Shown here: positions 19,197 through 28,500 of the stretch, one piece after another
Layout: each line of letters opens with the position of its first letter
Numbering within the stretch: position 1 is the first letter of the stretch
NCBI GenBank assembly: GCA_014529385.2
Contig: CM043944.1
Coordinates: 61,990,748-62,019,247 of the forward strand
Origin: Adiantum capillus-veneris
Lineage: Eukaryota; Streptophyta; Polypodiopsida; Polypodiales; Pteridaceae
Length of the DNA: 28,500 nt
Direction: 5' to 3'
Translations under genes and position numbers: made by a program
Notes under the pieces: generated by a model
What the model was told of the DNA's origin: nothing
Databases searched by the model: none
What the model saw: only the letters and a program-made list of their open reading frames with translations

Positions 19197-19371
19197 TGTG
19201 TGGAGTGGGCAAGTGGATAGTCTCTCTCCTCTCACTCCAGAGGTGTGTTCCCTGTCTCGGCCAGGTGTGTTGTGTAAGCTGAGTGGTGCCCCATAGCGTG
19301 TGTGTGTATCATTCCAAGAGTGTGTGTCGGGTCGTTATAGAGGCGCTGTGTGTGTTTTCATCCCGCTCACA
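18222..19371 (+). repeat. 3' LTR (1150 bp)
   Basis: It begins TGTCAGGAG 28 bases after the gag-pol stop and ends CGCTCACA. Differences from the 5' LTR include G/A at the ATATGTAC position near the start, CAAAAAGG versus TAGAAAGG, and a few scattered changes. The pair is about 98.8% identical by hand count. It would supply the transcript 3' end. Confidence 0.95.
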
Positions 19372-19624
19372 ACGCCTAGTGTGGTATAATTGTATATAGA
19401 AAAAAAAACTCAAAACTATCACTCATGGGAGACTTTTTTTATTGTTTCTATCAAAATCACAAAGTCAAAATATCATAAGCGCATGTAAACATAAAGGTAG
19501 GGATGACTTTCAAATCACTTGAATAAAAATATGAATCTTGTATAATACAATGGAAGTTGATAATCGGAGGTTTCAAAGTTAGGTAAATGTTTATAATACA
19601 ATATAGAGAATAAATTTCCTTAGT
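19372..19624. other. No gene recognised; target duplication at left edge
   Basis: The first four bases (ACGC) are the right-hand target-site duplication and the next bases complete the interrupted 17-bp repeat. The remainder is AT-rich without a visible gene. Confidence 0.55.
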
Positions 19625-20600
19625 ATGAGTAATTTATATGGAGTTGCTGGCATATGTTGCTAAATTTTTTTCATCTAGCCGCACAACAAAATCGATGATC
19701 ATACTGCCAAGCTCTACATTTAGACAACTTTGGCAAGTATCCATCAAAGTTACAAGTTATCATAATAGAAGATAATCTTTATGGGTAGCTCTCTCAACCA
19801 CATTCAATACACTACCGAAGAGCCTTGAATACTTGAAAATGTCAATCAAACAAGCCAGGTGTTCTATAGAGGACCCGATGGAGGAAGAGCTCATGGTATC
19901 AATGTGGATTTGACCCGCTTCAACCAAACTTTAATGATTACACGTTGTAAGCAAGATTATGAAGACAATAACGTCTGGCTTAATATCTTATCTTATCTGG
20001 CAAAAACCGTGCTAGCTTTGCCAACTCTAGCAGATCCACCCATATGTACAATCCATGTGGCCACACTTTGAAATAAAATACCTTTTGTGTTTTTGGAGCT
20101 TCCCAAACTTTGCAAACATACACACCAAGTAGTGCCCAACAAATTGTCTTTTCTCCAACAGACTACATTGGTCAACACTCCATGTGCATCTCTTCTCCGC
20201 TAATGATTATTCCTATGCTTCCACACTAAATATAGGTTATCAAATGGGTAAGATATCTATAGCTAGATTTCATATGCATGAAACAAGTCAGGGCTTTATC
20301 CCCAAGTGCATGTTGGATGATATAACCGTTCATAAGTGCATTTAATGCGATAACACCCTGAAGTGAAAACTCGTCAAGTATCTCTTGTACTTTTAGAAGC
20401 ACCACATGTATCTTTGACTTTTTCTATTGCTCTTCTGCGGCAAGAGACACGCACGATACAGCTGAGTGGTGCATTCAGAAAGGATCCCTCCTCTTTCATT
20501 CTTTTAAAGAAATATAGAGCTTCAATATTGAGCCCCTGTTGAGCATGCCCAAATGGCCGGCTATCTTTTTGGCGGCAATAATAGCGACACCATCAACATG
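19625..20600 (-). pseudogene. Pentatricopeptide-repeat (PPR) protein pseudogene, C-terminal repeats and E region
   Basis: Minus-strand pieces in several frames read as successive PPR units. They are GLNIEALYFFKRMKEEG (about 20480-20535), ILDEFSLQGVIALNALMNGY continuing IIQHALGDKALTCFMHM (about 20275-20385), LVCMFAKFGKLQK (about 20090-20130), KPDVIVFIILLTTCNH then SLVEAGQIHIDTM (about 19895-19975), and IEHLACLIDIFKYSRLFGSV (about 19810-19870). An E-region-like end follows: NVELG (about 19707-19722), VVRLDEKN and ATYASNSI (about 19635-19690). These match the usual PPR phrases (DE-x-x-V-x-x-NALI-x-GY, KPD-x-x-TF, LVE-x-G, IEH-x-AC-x-VD) in correct order. PPR proteins bind organelle RNA for editing or processing. 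Stops and at least four frame changes make this copy dead. No ORF of any length spans it. Confidence 0.75.
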
Positions 20601-20869
20601 GGATGTGTCATTGTGGTCACTGACCGCTCCCTTGTTGGCTCGCTCGAGCTTGTCATGTTGGTCTCTACTATCCTCAACTTGAACATGTATCACCTTTATG
20701 CTCATGGCGTGGTCACTTCAGTTGTTCAGTTGCCTACTCTACCTTGGCTTGTATGGAAGACACATTACCTCAGCCCTCCCTCACCTGCGTGCGTGATGTG
20801 AAGCGGGAAACATGGCGTTGTAGTTTGGTGTGTGGGAGGAATCAAATGCGGAGCAAAGAGGAGGGGATC
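20601..20869. other. No gene recognised
   Basis: This lies between the PPR relic and the truncated end of LINE-B. It could contain further eroded PPR sequence on the minus strand, but I could not read it convincingly. Confidence 0.4.
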
Positions 20870-22540
20870 CCTAGTAGGTAACGAACTTCATGTGTGTGGT
20901 CGCCAGCTGTTGAAGCACATAATCCACCAATGCATCTTGCTCTTCACTTTGTCCAAAACCCACAAGAACCTTTGCTTGTAAGTAATGTGAAACCCAAGCG
21001 GGGCCCCAAGGTGGTAGAAGACCTTCCCTTTTGACACAATTTTTCCCAACCATTGAGAGGGGTTGAATGAGTCATTTTTTGAGAGAGAGACCAATCTTGA
21101 TTACTCAATATTGCAGTGGCAAACATTTGAACGATCTCCAAAGCCTTTTGTGGAATCGAAGGGCTAGATTTCAAGAATAGTATGGAGTCTCCAGTGAATA
21201 GATTAGCTAGAACTTGTTTGTTATCGGATAAAGCCAACCCTTGGATCTCCCCTCTTGCACCAGTGGCTTCCAGCATGGTGACCAAGGGATGAGACCGATG
21301 GCGAACAACAAGGGGCAAGTAGGAATCCCTGTTTTATTGATATTTTGCCTAAGAACGCGTCAGAACTCTATCATTAAATAGACGCTTAGAGCAGATGCTT
21401 GCTCTGAGGATATGGAACAACCTACAAAGCCATGGTCCAAAACTTATTGATTTCATGACAGCTTCAATCATGTAGGACCAGACAATTCGTTCATATGCTT
21501 TATCAAAGTCAAGTTGCAAAAGCATATTATTGATTGGTGAAGTTTTCATGCTCAATGCCGACCATAGCTACCAAAATATTGTCGTATATGGACCCTCCTT
21601 TGATAAATCTGTGTTGGTGAGGGGAGCTTTATCCAAGAAGAGAGAGAGACGAAGGGAAACAACCTTGGTAATGATGTTATATGCAACCATCATCATGGTG
21701 ATGGGTTGTCAGTGTTTCACTTAGTAGGATCAACGCTTCAAAATAGGTTTGATCCCTTTTAATGCTAGTGTCAAGCACCCCTTCCACAAGGACAAGATTG
21801 GCCATGTGCATAAGAGGTCCCTTTATATCCTCCTAGAACTATGTGAAGAATTCGATTGTCCAACCATCCCATTCGGGGACTTCTCCCTGCCTAGTGAGCA
21901 AAAAGGAAGGGAGAATTTGTCCTCGATAAAGACCCTCTCTAGAATATTTGCTTTTGTTTTGGAGAGCGTCTTATTGAAACTGCTAAGAAGTGATGCTTTG
22001 GCTTCATTCACTTATCTCAACTGAACAATGATAGAACTTAAGTGATCGAGCATCAACTTAGTCATATCATCTAGGTCTTGCACAACGTTCCCATTATCAT
22101 TCTTTAGAGCAAGGATGGCTCATTGAGTCCTCTTAACTTTGAGTGCCTTGAAGAAGAGCGCTGGATTGGTAGCCTTTGGTTGTACGAAGATCTCTCTAGA
22201 TAGTAGTCTAGCCTTATTTACCTCTTCTAGTTTCTTCTTAGCTAAGAGTCTGCTTTTGCTTCAATCCATCTCCTGTGTTCTGCTTTGGAGGCCATCCCAT
22301 CTTGTTTTTTCTTGTTTGAGAGTTCAACTTCATCTTTTGCTTGATTATGGCACACCTCTTGGGTTCGTTCGTTTTATGTAGAGCGGCAGATGATTCGATA
22401 AGATATGAGATAACCTTCATTTCAATTGTTGACAAAGTCCAATCAGCTTGGTGGGAGCCATAGCATCTCTCAAGGCTAGAGGTTGTGTTGGCATATTGAA
22501 GGCTTGTGTAAGTAAAGCCTAATGGGTTGCTCCACATAAT
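20870..22540 (-). pseudogene. LINE-B reverse transcriptase region (inactive)
   Basis: Pieces include NEAKASLLSSFNKTLSKTKANI (21823-22011), which parallels NEARATLLESVNRKVSQPTTNW of LINE-A. QLDFDKAYERIVWSYMIEAV follows (21349-21555), then EIQGLALSDNKQVLANLFTGD with the active-site position (20944-21318). The catalytic box reads FTGD at 21187-21198 where FADD is expected, so one of the two metal-binding aspartates is lost. Frameshifts also break the domain. The part upstream of the fingers (22238-22537) is linker sequence. Confidence 0.7.
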
Positions 22541-23049
22541 AGAAGGCCACCATCATAACCCATTTCTTACACAAAATCTACCATTTCTCTTTTTTAAAGC
22601 CTGCCAGTAGGCTTGAGGAGCTTGTCCTTTCCTTTCTCTTTTTCACCATATTGAAGTGTCATATTAGGAACAATTCCACTTTCATACGGGTGTCTCTAAG
22701 ATTCATCCATAATTTTGCTCTTTCTTTGGCCATGCAAGGGCCATAAATGTTGATAATTGTGAAGACCTAACCTGCCCAGTTAATCTTCACCCCTAGGGCT
22801 CTCTCGAATAGACCACCTTTGGCTTGAGATCTCTATCCACAATGGTCACGACACCGCTAAACCCATATGTTTTTAATTGTAGAATATCAACTTTTGTCCC
22901 AAGACTTGATTTCTATTGCTCAAAGCATCTAGGTGATGCTTTTGTGGATGGCCTAATAGTTGACTTCCCTAGATTTTGGCACCTCATAACCAAAAAAGGC
23001 TATGCTTACAAGAGCCCTTCACATTTCAAGGCTGAATGATTCTAACTTC
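22541..23049 (-). pseudogene. LINE-B endonuclease region (broken)
   Basis: The minus strand reads MEVRIIQP, a stop, then NVKG at about 23010-23049, like the usual start of a LINE ORF2 endonuclease (ISWNVRG). Further on, in other frames, it reads TYGFSGVVTIVDRD (about 22835-22880) and NIYGPCMAKERAKLWMNLRD (about 22690-22757). The second matches the YAP/YGP...ER-x-x-LW segment of apurinic-type endonucleases. Catalytic residues could not all be located. The domain would nick target DNA for insertion in a live copy. Confidence 0.55.
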
Positions 23050-24465
23050 CATTATCGAGAGAGAGAGGTACAAGATCCTCCACTTTAACGAATAAGTTTC
23101 CTCAGTATTACCTTTCGGGATGTCTTCTTCCATTGACATTTTCTCCACCTCAATCAGGGAGCTTGCTGACTTGACTCACATGATATTCTCAAGATTAGCA
23201 TCCCACAAAACATCAAAAAGGTTATCATGCAAAAAGGTGGGTATGGGTTTGTCTAGTGGGTTTTCTTTTAGTTGTCCAACCACCTTAACTTTTGATTTGA
23301 ATTTTTTGCAAGAGATGTTTGAGACATGTTGCCATCCTTCATCTCCCTTGTGAGTAAAGGTGAGATAACATCATTTGGATCACTGGTGGGCACTAGGTGT
23401 TTTGTGTATGGGGGAGTACAAGAATTCAAAGCAAGGGATAACCATTACATCACTCTTCTTGGGATGCTTGCCTTTGTTGCTTTTGGGTTTTCATATTGGG
23501 AGAGCCTCTAGGGTTACTATGGATTTACCCCTCCATTTTTGGTAGTTTGCTTTCTTCCTAAGAGAATTCTCAATTTCCATGTTTGTTTGTGGTGCTTCCG
23601 TTGCTAATCTCTCCCCATCAGTGGGATCTCACATGACTTGGGTAGATGGGAAAGCTCTTGCAAAGTACCCAAATCCATTGCATATAAAGCATGCACCAAG
23701 AGGGTGCCAAAGTTAAGTGGAATCACCTTCAGGCTGGCCCCACATTCACCTTCAAATTCTTGGGTTGGGTTTTTTGAGGTCCCACCAGATGCATACCTTA
23801 TTTTCTATCGTACATGCTTTTTTGATGTATAACATGAACAACAAGGTTCCAAGTGAGGCTACAAAGTCCTTCATATTATCCCTTAGCCAAAGCCGAGGGT
23901 TAAAGAACTCCACTCACAGTAGGAACATATCTTTGAATGTGTCATGAGCCTCAAAGGAGGGATCTTAAGGGAGCACACATACCAACAAGCGGTTAAAGAA
24001 TAGCGAGCTTTTGGAGAGGATTTGGGTCACCAATACAACATTGTTGAGCTTGATTGATAGAAGCCTTTCGCTTGATATTGAACAAGCTCCGTTTCTCCAC
24101 TCCGAGTAAGCACATCCGAGTTGTACAACAAGTTGATCAGTTCAGCTTTGGCAGGCACTCTGCCCATGTGCCAAAACACTAATGCAGAGCTAGCCATTTG
24201 TCTCTTGACCAAACATGGAGGGATAGCCACTATGTGAGCATCCTCTATATCCACTCTCTACAAGAGAGTCTTCTTGAGAGCTGGATAAGCCTTGTCACCC
24301 TTGGTAGCATCCATGACTAACACTTCTACTATCGATTCTTCAAACGCTCTTGTACTTGCTAGTGTACTTATGAAGGTGGTTGGCTCTTTTTCTAGCTTTG
24401 TTTTTTGCCCTCTTAACTCTTCCACATTCCCAATGGGAGTTTTATTGACGACACGTAGTGCCAAC
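23050..24465 (-). pseudogene. LINE-B ORF1 (DUF4283-like plus degenerate zinc knuckle)
   Basis: The minus strand starts at MALRVVNKTPIGNVEEL (24258-24464) and continues with LVKRQMASSALVFWHMGRVP (24027-24254). A segment LWLRDNMKDFVASLGTLLFM follows (about 23850-23910), like the second half of the DUF4283 module of plant LINE ORF1. A knuckle-like CFICNGFGYFARAF lies at about 23655-23700, in which the expected His is Tyr and the last Cys is lost. Near 23170-23350 the C-terminal part reads KGDEGWQHVSN and FLHDNLFDVLWDANLENIM. ORF1 proteins bind the LINE RNA. Many stops and frame changes are present. Confidence 0.5.
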
Positions 24466-24480
24466 CATACTATGAGTTCC

Positions 24481-25420
24481 CATTGCTAGTGTCCCATGAG
24501 CTTTCTCCCTCCATGCCTTCCTTGTCGGTAGGATAACCATTATCCTAGCCCTTGGCCCCAAGATTGTCTCTACATATGATGATCTAGAAGGGGTCTCCAT
24601 CCCCCCACCATGGCGGAGCAAGGGAGGATGATAAAGCTAAGGCACCCGAACCCAATACCGGGTAGGAGGAGGCCCTAGCCGATAATAATTTAAAAGGTTT
24701 TCGTTCCCAAAATGATTATATTAAGCACTATGTGGAGGGTAGAAGCACAAATAAACTAAACACCTAACTATGTAGAGAGTTATTATATCGATAATGGGTG
24801 TTGAGGTGGGCTTGTCGTGTTGAGGTGGGCATATCGAAGAATTTGCACCAGCTGTGTATTGAGCGGAGTAATGCTCAAACATGCAACACGAGAAGAAGCA
24901 TCACGATAGGCTAGATATGGCCCTGTGTGTAGCACGAGAGCAGGACTTGCCTTGTGCTAGACCCTGCACACAAATAGAGAAAAAACAAAAGAAAAAAACG
25001 TTCCTTTTAAAGGGAAAAAACAAAAGTATTGTCTTCCAATTCGTTGTAGAAGGCTTAAGGAAATAATGCAAGTCAAAGGTTGATGAAAAGTGGTCAATTT
25101 TTTGTTCTTCACACTTAGGTTATATCAATGCAAAGGAAAGGAGACTGGAAATCAAAAGAGAGAGGATGTCTTTTTATGTGTCTTACTGGTCTAATTCTAC
25201 ACTTTTTCATTAATTAGATACGAAGATTCGCCCAACATGCTCGTGTTAAAGCAAAACAAGCTTGTCTACCCTTGTTCCCCCATGCATCCCGATCTCCTCC
25301 AGCCCTGCTTCGATGGCGATGACGGACATCTGGCCCTTTCCCCAACCCGCCGGCTGTGAACCATTTGACTTCGATGGTCGACACCTGCTCGAGGATACTA
25401 ACCAGGCGACAAGGCGCAGG
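24481..25420. other. No gene recognised
   Basis: The left part may be the 5' untranslated region of LINE-B. Two copies of GTTGAGGTGGGC occur near 24800-24828. The rest is AT-rich and without a visible gene. Confidence 0.45.
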
Positions 25421-25425
25421 AAAGA

Positions 25426-25456
<31 letters not shown>

Positions 25457-25468
25457 GGGAGAGAGACA
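25421..25468. repeat. (GA)n microsatellite, interrupted
   Basis: A GA run with two small interruptions (GTGAGA at the left, GGGGAGA at the right). It generates Arg-Glu open frames that are not genes. Confidence 0.93.
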
Positions 25469-25848
25469 CACGGTGACACGTTCACTCACCAGAGGGAGCA
25501 ATGGAGCCACACACCAGACAATGAGTTGGCCATCCTTGCAGTAGACGTCTCTTCCACTTCTTTCGTGAGTGCAGGTGCTTTGATCGCTACCTGTGCCTCA
25601 TGACATCATCTCGTTCTCCCTTGTTGGCCATTACCAACACGTGCCAAATACCTCCACAACTCCTTTTCTGTTGTGGCATTGCTTCTATTTTCTCTGTTTG
25701 CGAGCTCCCCACCCAGGTGTGCCTGCACACGACAATCGTGAATGCTCATGCGTTCCCCACCTCGTCTGCGATGCAAACCTTCCTCCACACCTGCTGCCGT
25801 CTTTGCCTCATCACTGTGAGCTCCAGTAGCCCGCAGAGTCCAGACGAA

Positions 25849-25852
<4 letters not shown>
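25469..25852. other. No gene recognised
   Basis: Unique-looking, fairly CT-rich sequence between two GA microsatellites, with only short open frames lacking known motifs. Confidence 0.4.

Positions 25853-25898
<46 letters not shown>
25853..25898. repeat. (AG)23 microsatellite
   Basis: A perfect AG run of about 46 bases. Confidence 0.97.
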
Positions 25899-25905
<7 letters not shown>

Positions 25906-26768
25906 CTGCTTGCTCTCGAGGCCATGGAAACTGTGCGATGTTGGCCTACAGAAGGGACCACACGTTGTCTTTGCGCTGCCATCGACACACGAGTCTCTCT
26001 CTTTCTCTCGACGCCCAATATTTTGTTATAAATTCTCAAAATGTCCTTCAAATTTTCCAAAATTTCCGCGAGATTAAGTTTCTCCAACGACATAAAAAAT
26101 TGTATAAGAAAACCAATTGTCTACTAATACAAGACGTTAAGACTAAAATTTGAATTAGTTATGCAGGCTTTCGACACTAACTGCTTCGCTATTGCCCCAA
26201 GCCAAGGGATCTCTCTGGATTCCATGTAATCCAAACGTTTGGACTATCTATTTTTTGTCTCAATTTACATACCACGCACTAAAAAGGGGATCTTGATTGT
26301 CGAAAAAGAACAAACATTAGAAATTTGAGGAGTATTTTGGGAATTTCCACAAATTAGGGCGAAAATATATTTTGGTTCTCCTCTCAAAGTACGTAAGCAT
26401 CTTGGAAGATTCTCTCTAATGAAGAGGCCAATTGGAAAGCAAAAAGGGAGATCGAGAGACTTTCCCTTTTTCAATAAAATGACCTTGAGCATCTCGTCTG
26501 ATTCCTATAAAAATAAATAAAAAAATCGTTTGAAGGACATACTGGCATACAAGACATATCAAGACATATTGGGTCCATTCGACAACCTATTAATTAATTG
26601 GAACCGAAGATTCTTTCTCCTACTCCTCTCAAAGTAAGTGATGTGCGTTCGTCCCAGTTCTTGCGTGCGTCCTCTTCTCCCGCGCGTGCAGACATCCCTA
26701 TCTTCGTGAGTTGCATCCCCCCTTCCTCTCGTCCCTCCCGCAGACCCTTCTCCCACGATCGTGATCTA
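25899..26768. other. No gene recognised
   Basis: No open frame here shows a known domain. GGACATACTGGCATAC at 26535-26550 is one of a pair of direct repeats, with its partner at 27248-27263. AAGACATATC is duplicated in tandem just after it. Confidence 0.45.
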
Positions 26769-26770
26769 GC

Positions 26771-26821
<51 letters not shown>

Positions 26822-26831
26822 GCATCCATTG

Positions 26832-26899
<68 letters not shown>

Positions 26900-26938
26900 G
26901 TGTGTATCCATTGCCTGAGAGAGAGACCTGTGCATCTT
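26769..26938. repeat. Compound GA microsatellite nested in a larger tandem repeat
   Basis: Three copies of a unit GCCTSA-(GA)n-GACSTGYGYATCCATT lie head to tail. Their GA tracts are about 22, 31 and 5 repeats long (26773-26816, 26836-26898 and 26916-26925). The flanking unit sequence is conserved while the GA length varies, so whole units were duplicated and then expanded. Confidence 0.85.
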
Positions 26939-27857
26939 TGCTCGTGCTAGTGGACGACTCTCCCAAAGACCTCCATTCATTAGCGACTCCCACATTGCCA
27001 TTGCATGAACCTGGACCTGCGCAATCATGCACCTACTCTCCATTGCGCCTGCTTCGCCTGCTCACTCGACTGATTCGCACCCCGCCAAATCAAATGAAAA
27101 AAATATCAAGCCCCGCTCTCACATGGCATATTGCTCGCATTTCTTTTTCTCTCTCCTCCACGTGACAGCTCCCCGCTTTTTCACTTCGAAGCGATCCAAG
27201 GGATCTCCCAAGAACCCCCTTAATTCACCTGCTTAGCAAAATTGTAGGGACATACTGGCATACTGTCTTACTGGCATACAATAGCTTAACTTTTAAAACT
27301 AAGGCTCACCTAGAGCCGATGCACACGCTTTGCATGTTTCCCCCCAAATGCTCCCTTCCCCTTAGTTAGCACATCTCTCTCAGTGTCTCTGCCATCGCGG
27401 TCACACGAACAATCTCAATCTCTCTCTTTCCCTCTCTCCCATAACCTCGCATAAGGCGTCTTTGTCTAGCTGCACCTTCGTGTTGCCACAAAACCCTCTT
27501 CCAACAAGGCGAAACGCGTTTGTGTCGCAGGCAACAACAGGGGGAGAGAGCAAGATGGCTTGTGCAAAAAAAAAAATCATATGTTGCTACGGCATTGAGC
27601 TAACCCTGCACTCTCCCTCCGTCCATCCGCACACAAAACATCTCTGTCTATTGCTTGCACTCACACCACAGGGATCACTGCCTCTTCCCCCCCCCCTGTC
27701 TGTGTAATATTCATGACTTCGCCACCTCTACATCTGCACATCACCATTTTTTCGCAGCTCTGAGATGCAGATCATCAACTGCGACAGGGAGTGCAACCTC
27801 GAACTTACGGATGGGGTCTCTCTCTCTCCGCCCGATTGGCTTGACACACCCGGAAGC

Positions 27858-27861
<4 letters not shown>
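26939..27861. other. No gene recognised
   Basis: Holds the second copy of GGACATACTGGCATAC (27248-27263) and a further ACTGGCATAC just after it. Open frames are short, partly low complexity, and unrelated to any family I know. Confidence 0.45.

Positions 27862-27930
<69 letters not shown>
27862..27930. repeat. (CT)n microsatellite, about 69 bases
   Basis: A perfect CT run, the longest dinucleotide repeat in the window. The Ser-Leu and Arg-Glu open frames that cross it are artefacts. Confidence 0.97.
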
Positions 27931-27932
<2 letters not shown>

Positions 27933-28353
27933 GTGATGGAGCCCGCCTTCATAGATCCCCTCCAGTGTCTGCTTAATATCGTGCCATATTCAATTCCAAA
28001 AATGCCGGTTGAGGACAAGGGGAAAAGGAAAAACTATGCACGAAATAGAGAAAAATAGTGTTATAACATAAAAAAACAATTTAATTTCCTCTTGAGAAAA
28101 TCAAGGAAAGGAATAATCACTCATCGATCCGTTCGTGCCATTTGGCTTCGCTCATCAACTATTTGGCTTGCTTGCTTGTGTGCTGCTATCGCCTCAATTA
28201 GCTAGCCCTCCCTCCTCACACAACAATCAAGCATCCAACTTGAAATCATAGCTCGCGATGGCACCTTTCGCGCTCTCGCTCGTCCACATGCCATCACACC
28301 ACCTCTAAAGCAAATAAACTCTTTCACAATTAAAAAAACTCTCTTAGCTTCTC
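27931..28353. other. No gene recognised
   Basis: AT-rich and CT-rich sequence without a recognisable gene up to the poly-T that marks the LINE-E tail. Confidence 0.45.
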
Positions 28354-28500
28354 TTTTTTTTTTTTTTTTGGTGTAAAACTCACAATTGTGAGTGAATTAT
28401 ATTGAGCAGCCAAAAAAATTACAAGGTTTAGTCATGCTCATGTTAAGCCATGACAACATCCAGGAATCATAATTACAATGGCTATTAGGGCAGCCACTCC
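28354..28500 (-). mobile_element. LINE-E: 3' end of a minus-strand LINE, continues beyond the window
   Basis: A run of sixteen T at 28354-28369 is a poly(A) tail when read on the minus strand. Next to it lies ACTCACAATTGTGAGT (28378-28393), then TGAATTATATTGAG, a run of A, TTACAAGG and, further on, TTACAATGG...AGGGCAG. The same elements occur in the same order at 7733-7910 in LINE-D. The coding part would lie to the right of the window. Confidence 0.6.

Larger units (their letters stand above)
10604..19371 (+). mobile_element. Complete Ty3/gypsy LTR retrotransposon, Tat-like with two RNase H domains
   Basis: The 8.77-kb element has two nearly identical LTRs ending in TGT...ACA, a candidate primer-binding site, a leader of about 1.1 kb, one gag-pol frame, a polypurine stretch and a 4-bp target duplication ACGC. 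The pol order PR-RT-RNase H-second RNase H-integrase places it in Ty3/gypsy. The extra RNase H between the RT-linked RNase H and integrase, and the lack of a chromodomain after integrase, point to the plant Tat lineage. No extra ORF for an envelope or accessory protein is visible. The intact frame and about 1.2% LTR divergence suggest a recent insertion that may still be autonomous. Lineage assignment is inferred from architecture; a phylogeny was not possible. Confidence 0.95.
20870..24480 (-). mobile_element. LINE-B: decayed two-ORF L1-like LINE
   Basis: Reading the minus strand from 24.5 kb downward gives ORF1 traces, an endonuclease-like region and an RT region in the order of plant L1-like LINEs. 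Frames are broken throughout. The 3' side stops near 20870, in the segment just after the RT palm, so the zinc-binding C terminus and poly(A) tail are missing. The RT part is clearly related to LINE-A (LDFDKAYERIVWSYM versus LDLDKAYDRIVWSFI), but LINE-B keeps more of its 5' half. What removed the 3' end is unclear; the next recognisable sequence is the PPR relic. Confidence 0.75.

Noticed and set aside
25746-26093. Ser-Leu and Arg-Glu repeat open frames across microsatellites, also at 7433-7672, 26766-27043 and 27655-28058
   Set aside because: They are produced by GA/CT dinucleotide runs and have no conserved flanking protein sequence.

Overview
This window looks like repeat-rich intergenic DNA of a land-plant nuclear genome. 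The evidence is a plant-type Ty3/gypsy element of the dual-RNase H (Tat-like) kind, several L1-like LINE relics whose first ORF resembles the plant DUF4283 plus zinc-knuckle type, a decayed pentatricopeptide-repeat (PPR) gene, and many long GA/CT microsatellites. The PPR relic resembles the large PLS/E-type families of seedless vascular plants, so a fern or related lineage is my best guess, but the sequence does not prove it. I see no intact host gene.

Layout from left to right. 1-4.2 kb: a GT-rich stretch, then the ORF2 relic of a minus-strand LINE (LINE-A). 4.3-4.8 kb: a plus-strand LINE 3' end with an A-rich tail (LINE-C). 5.4-6.6 kb: a 30-base poly-C tract, a possible tRNA-derived SINE head and an unassigned minus-strand zinc-finger coding relic. 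7.4-8.9 kb: a (TC)n tract and a 5'-truncated minus-strand LINE with a poly(A) tail (LINE-D). 9.9-10.1 kb: six spaced copies of a short motif. 10.6-19.4 kb: a complete, apparently young LTR retrotransposon with 1153/1150-bp LTRs and one uninterrupted 1783-codon gag-pol frame. 19.6-20.6 kb: a minus-strand PPR pseudogene. 20.9-24.5 kb: a longer minus-strand LINE relic (LINE-B) with traces of ORF1, endonuclease and reverse transcriptase. 25.2-28 kb: a cluster of GA/CT microsatellites. 28.35-28.5 kb: the 3' end of another minus-strand LINE that runs off the window (LINE-E).

The only coding unit that looks functional is the LTR element. Gag packages the RNA, protease cleaves the polyprotein, RT with two RNase H domains (the first degenerate, the second carrying three of four catalytic carboxylates) makes cDNA, and the integrase with a complete D,D-35-E triad inserts it. 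LINE-C, LINE-D and LINE-E share a 3'-tail sequence around a CACAATTG motif and are probably one family; LINE-A shares ORF2 sequence with them. I found no evidence of a new multi-gene biological system. The most interesting items are the retroelement's domain architecture and target site, the PPR relic, the shared LINE tail and the spaced-motif array. All coding claims come from reading translations by eye; no database search was possible.
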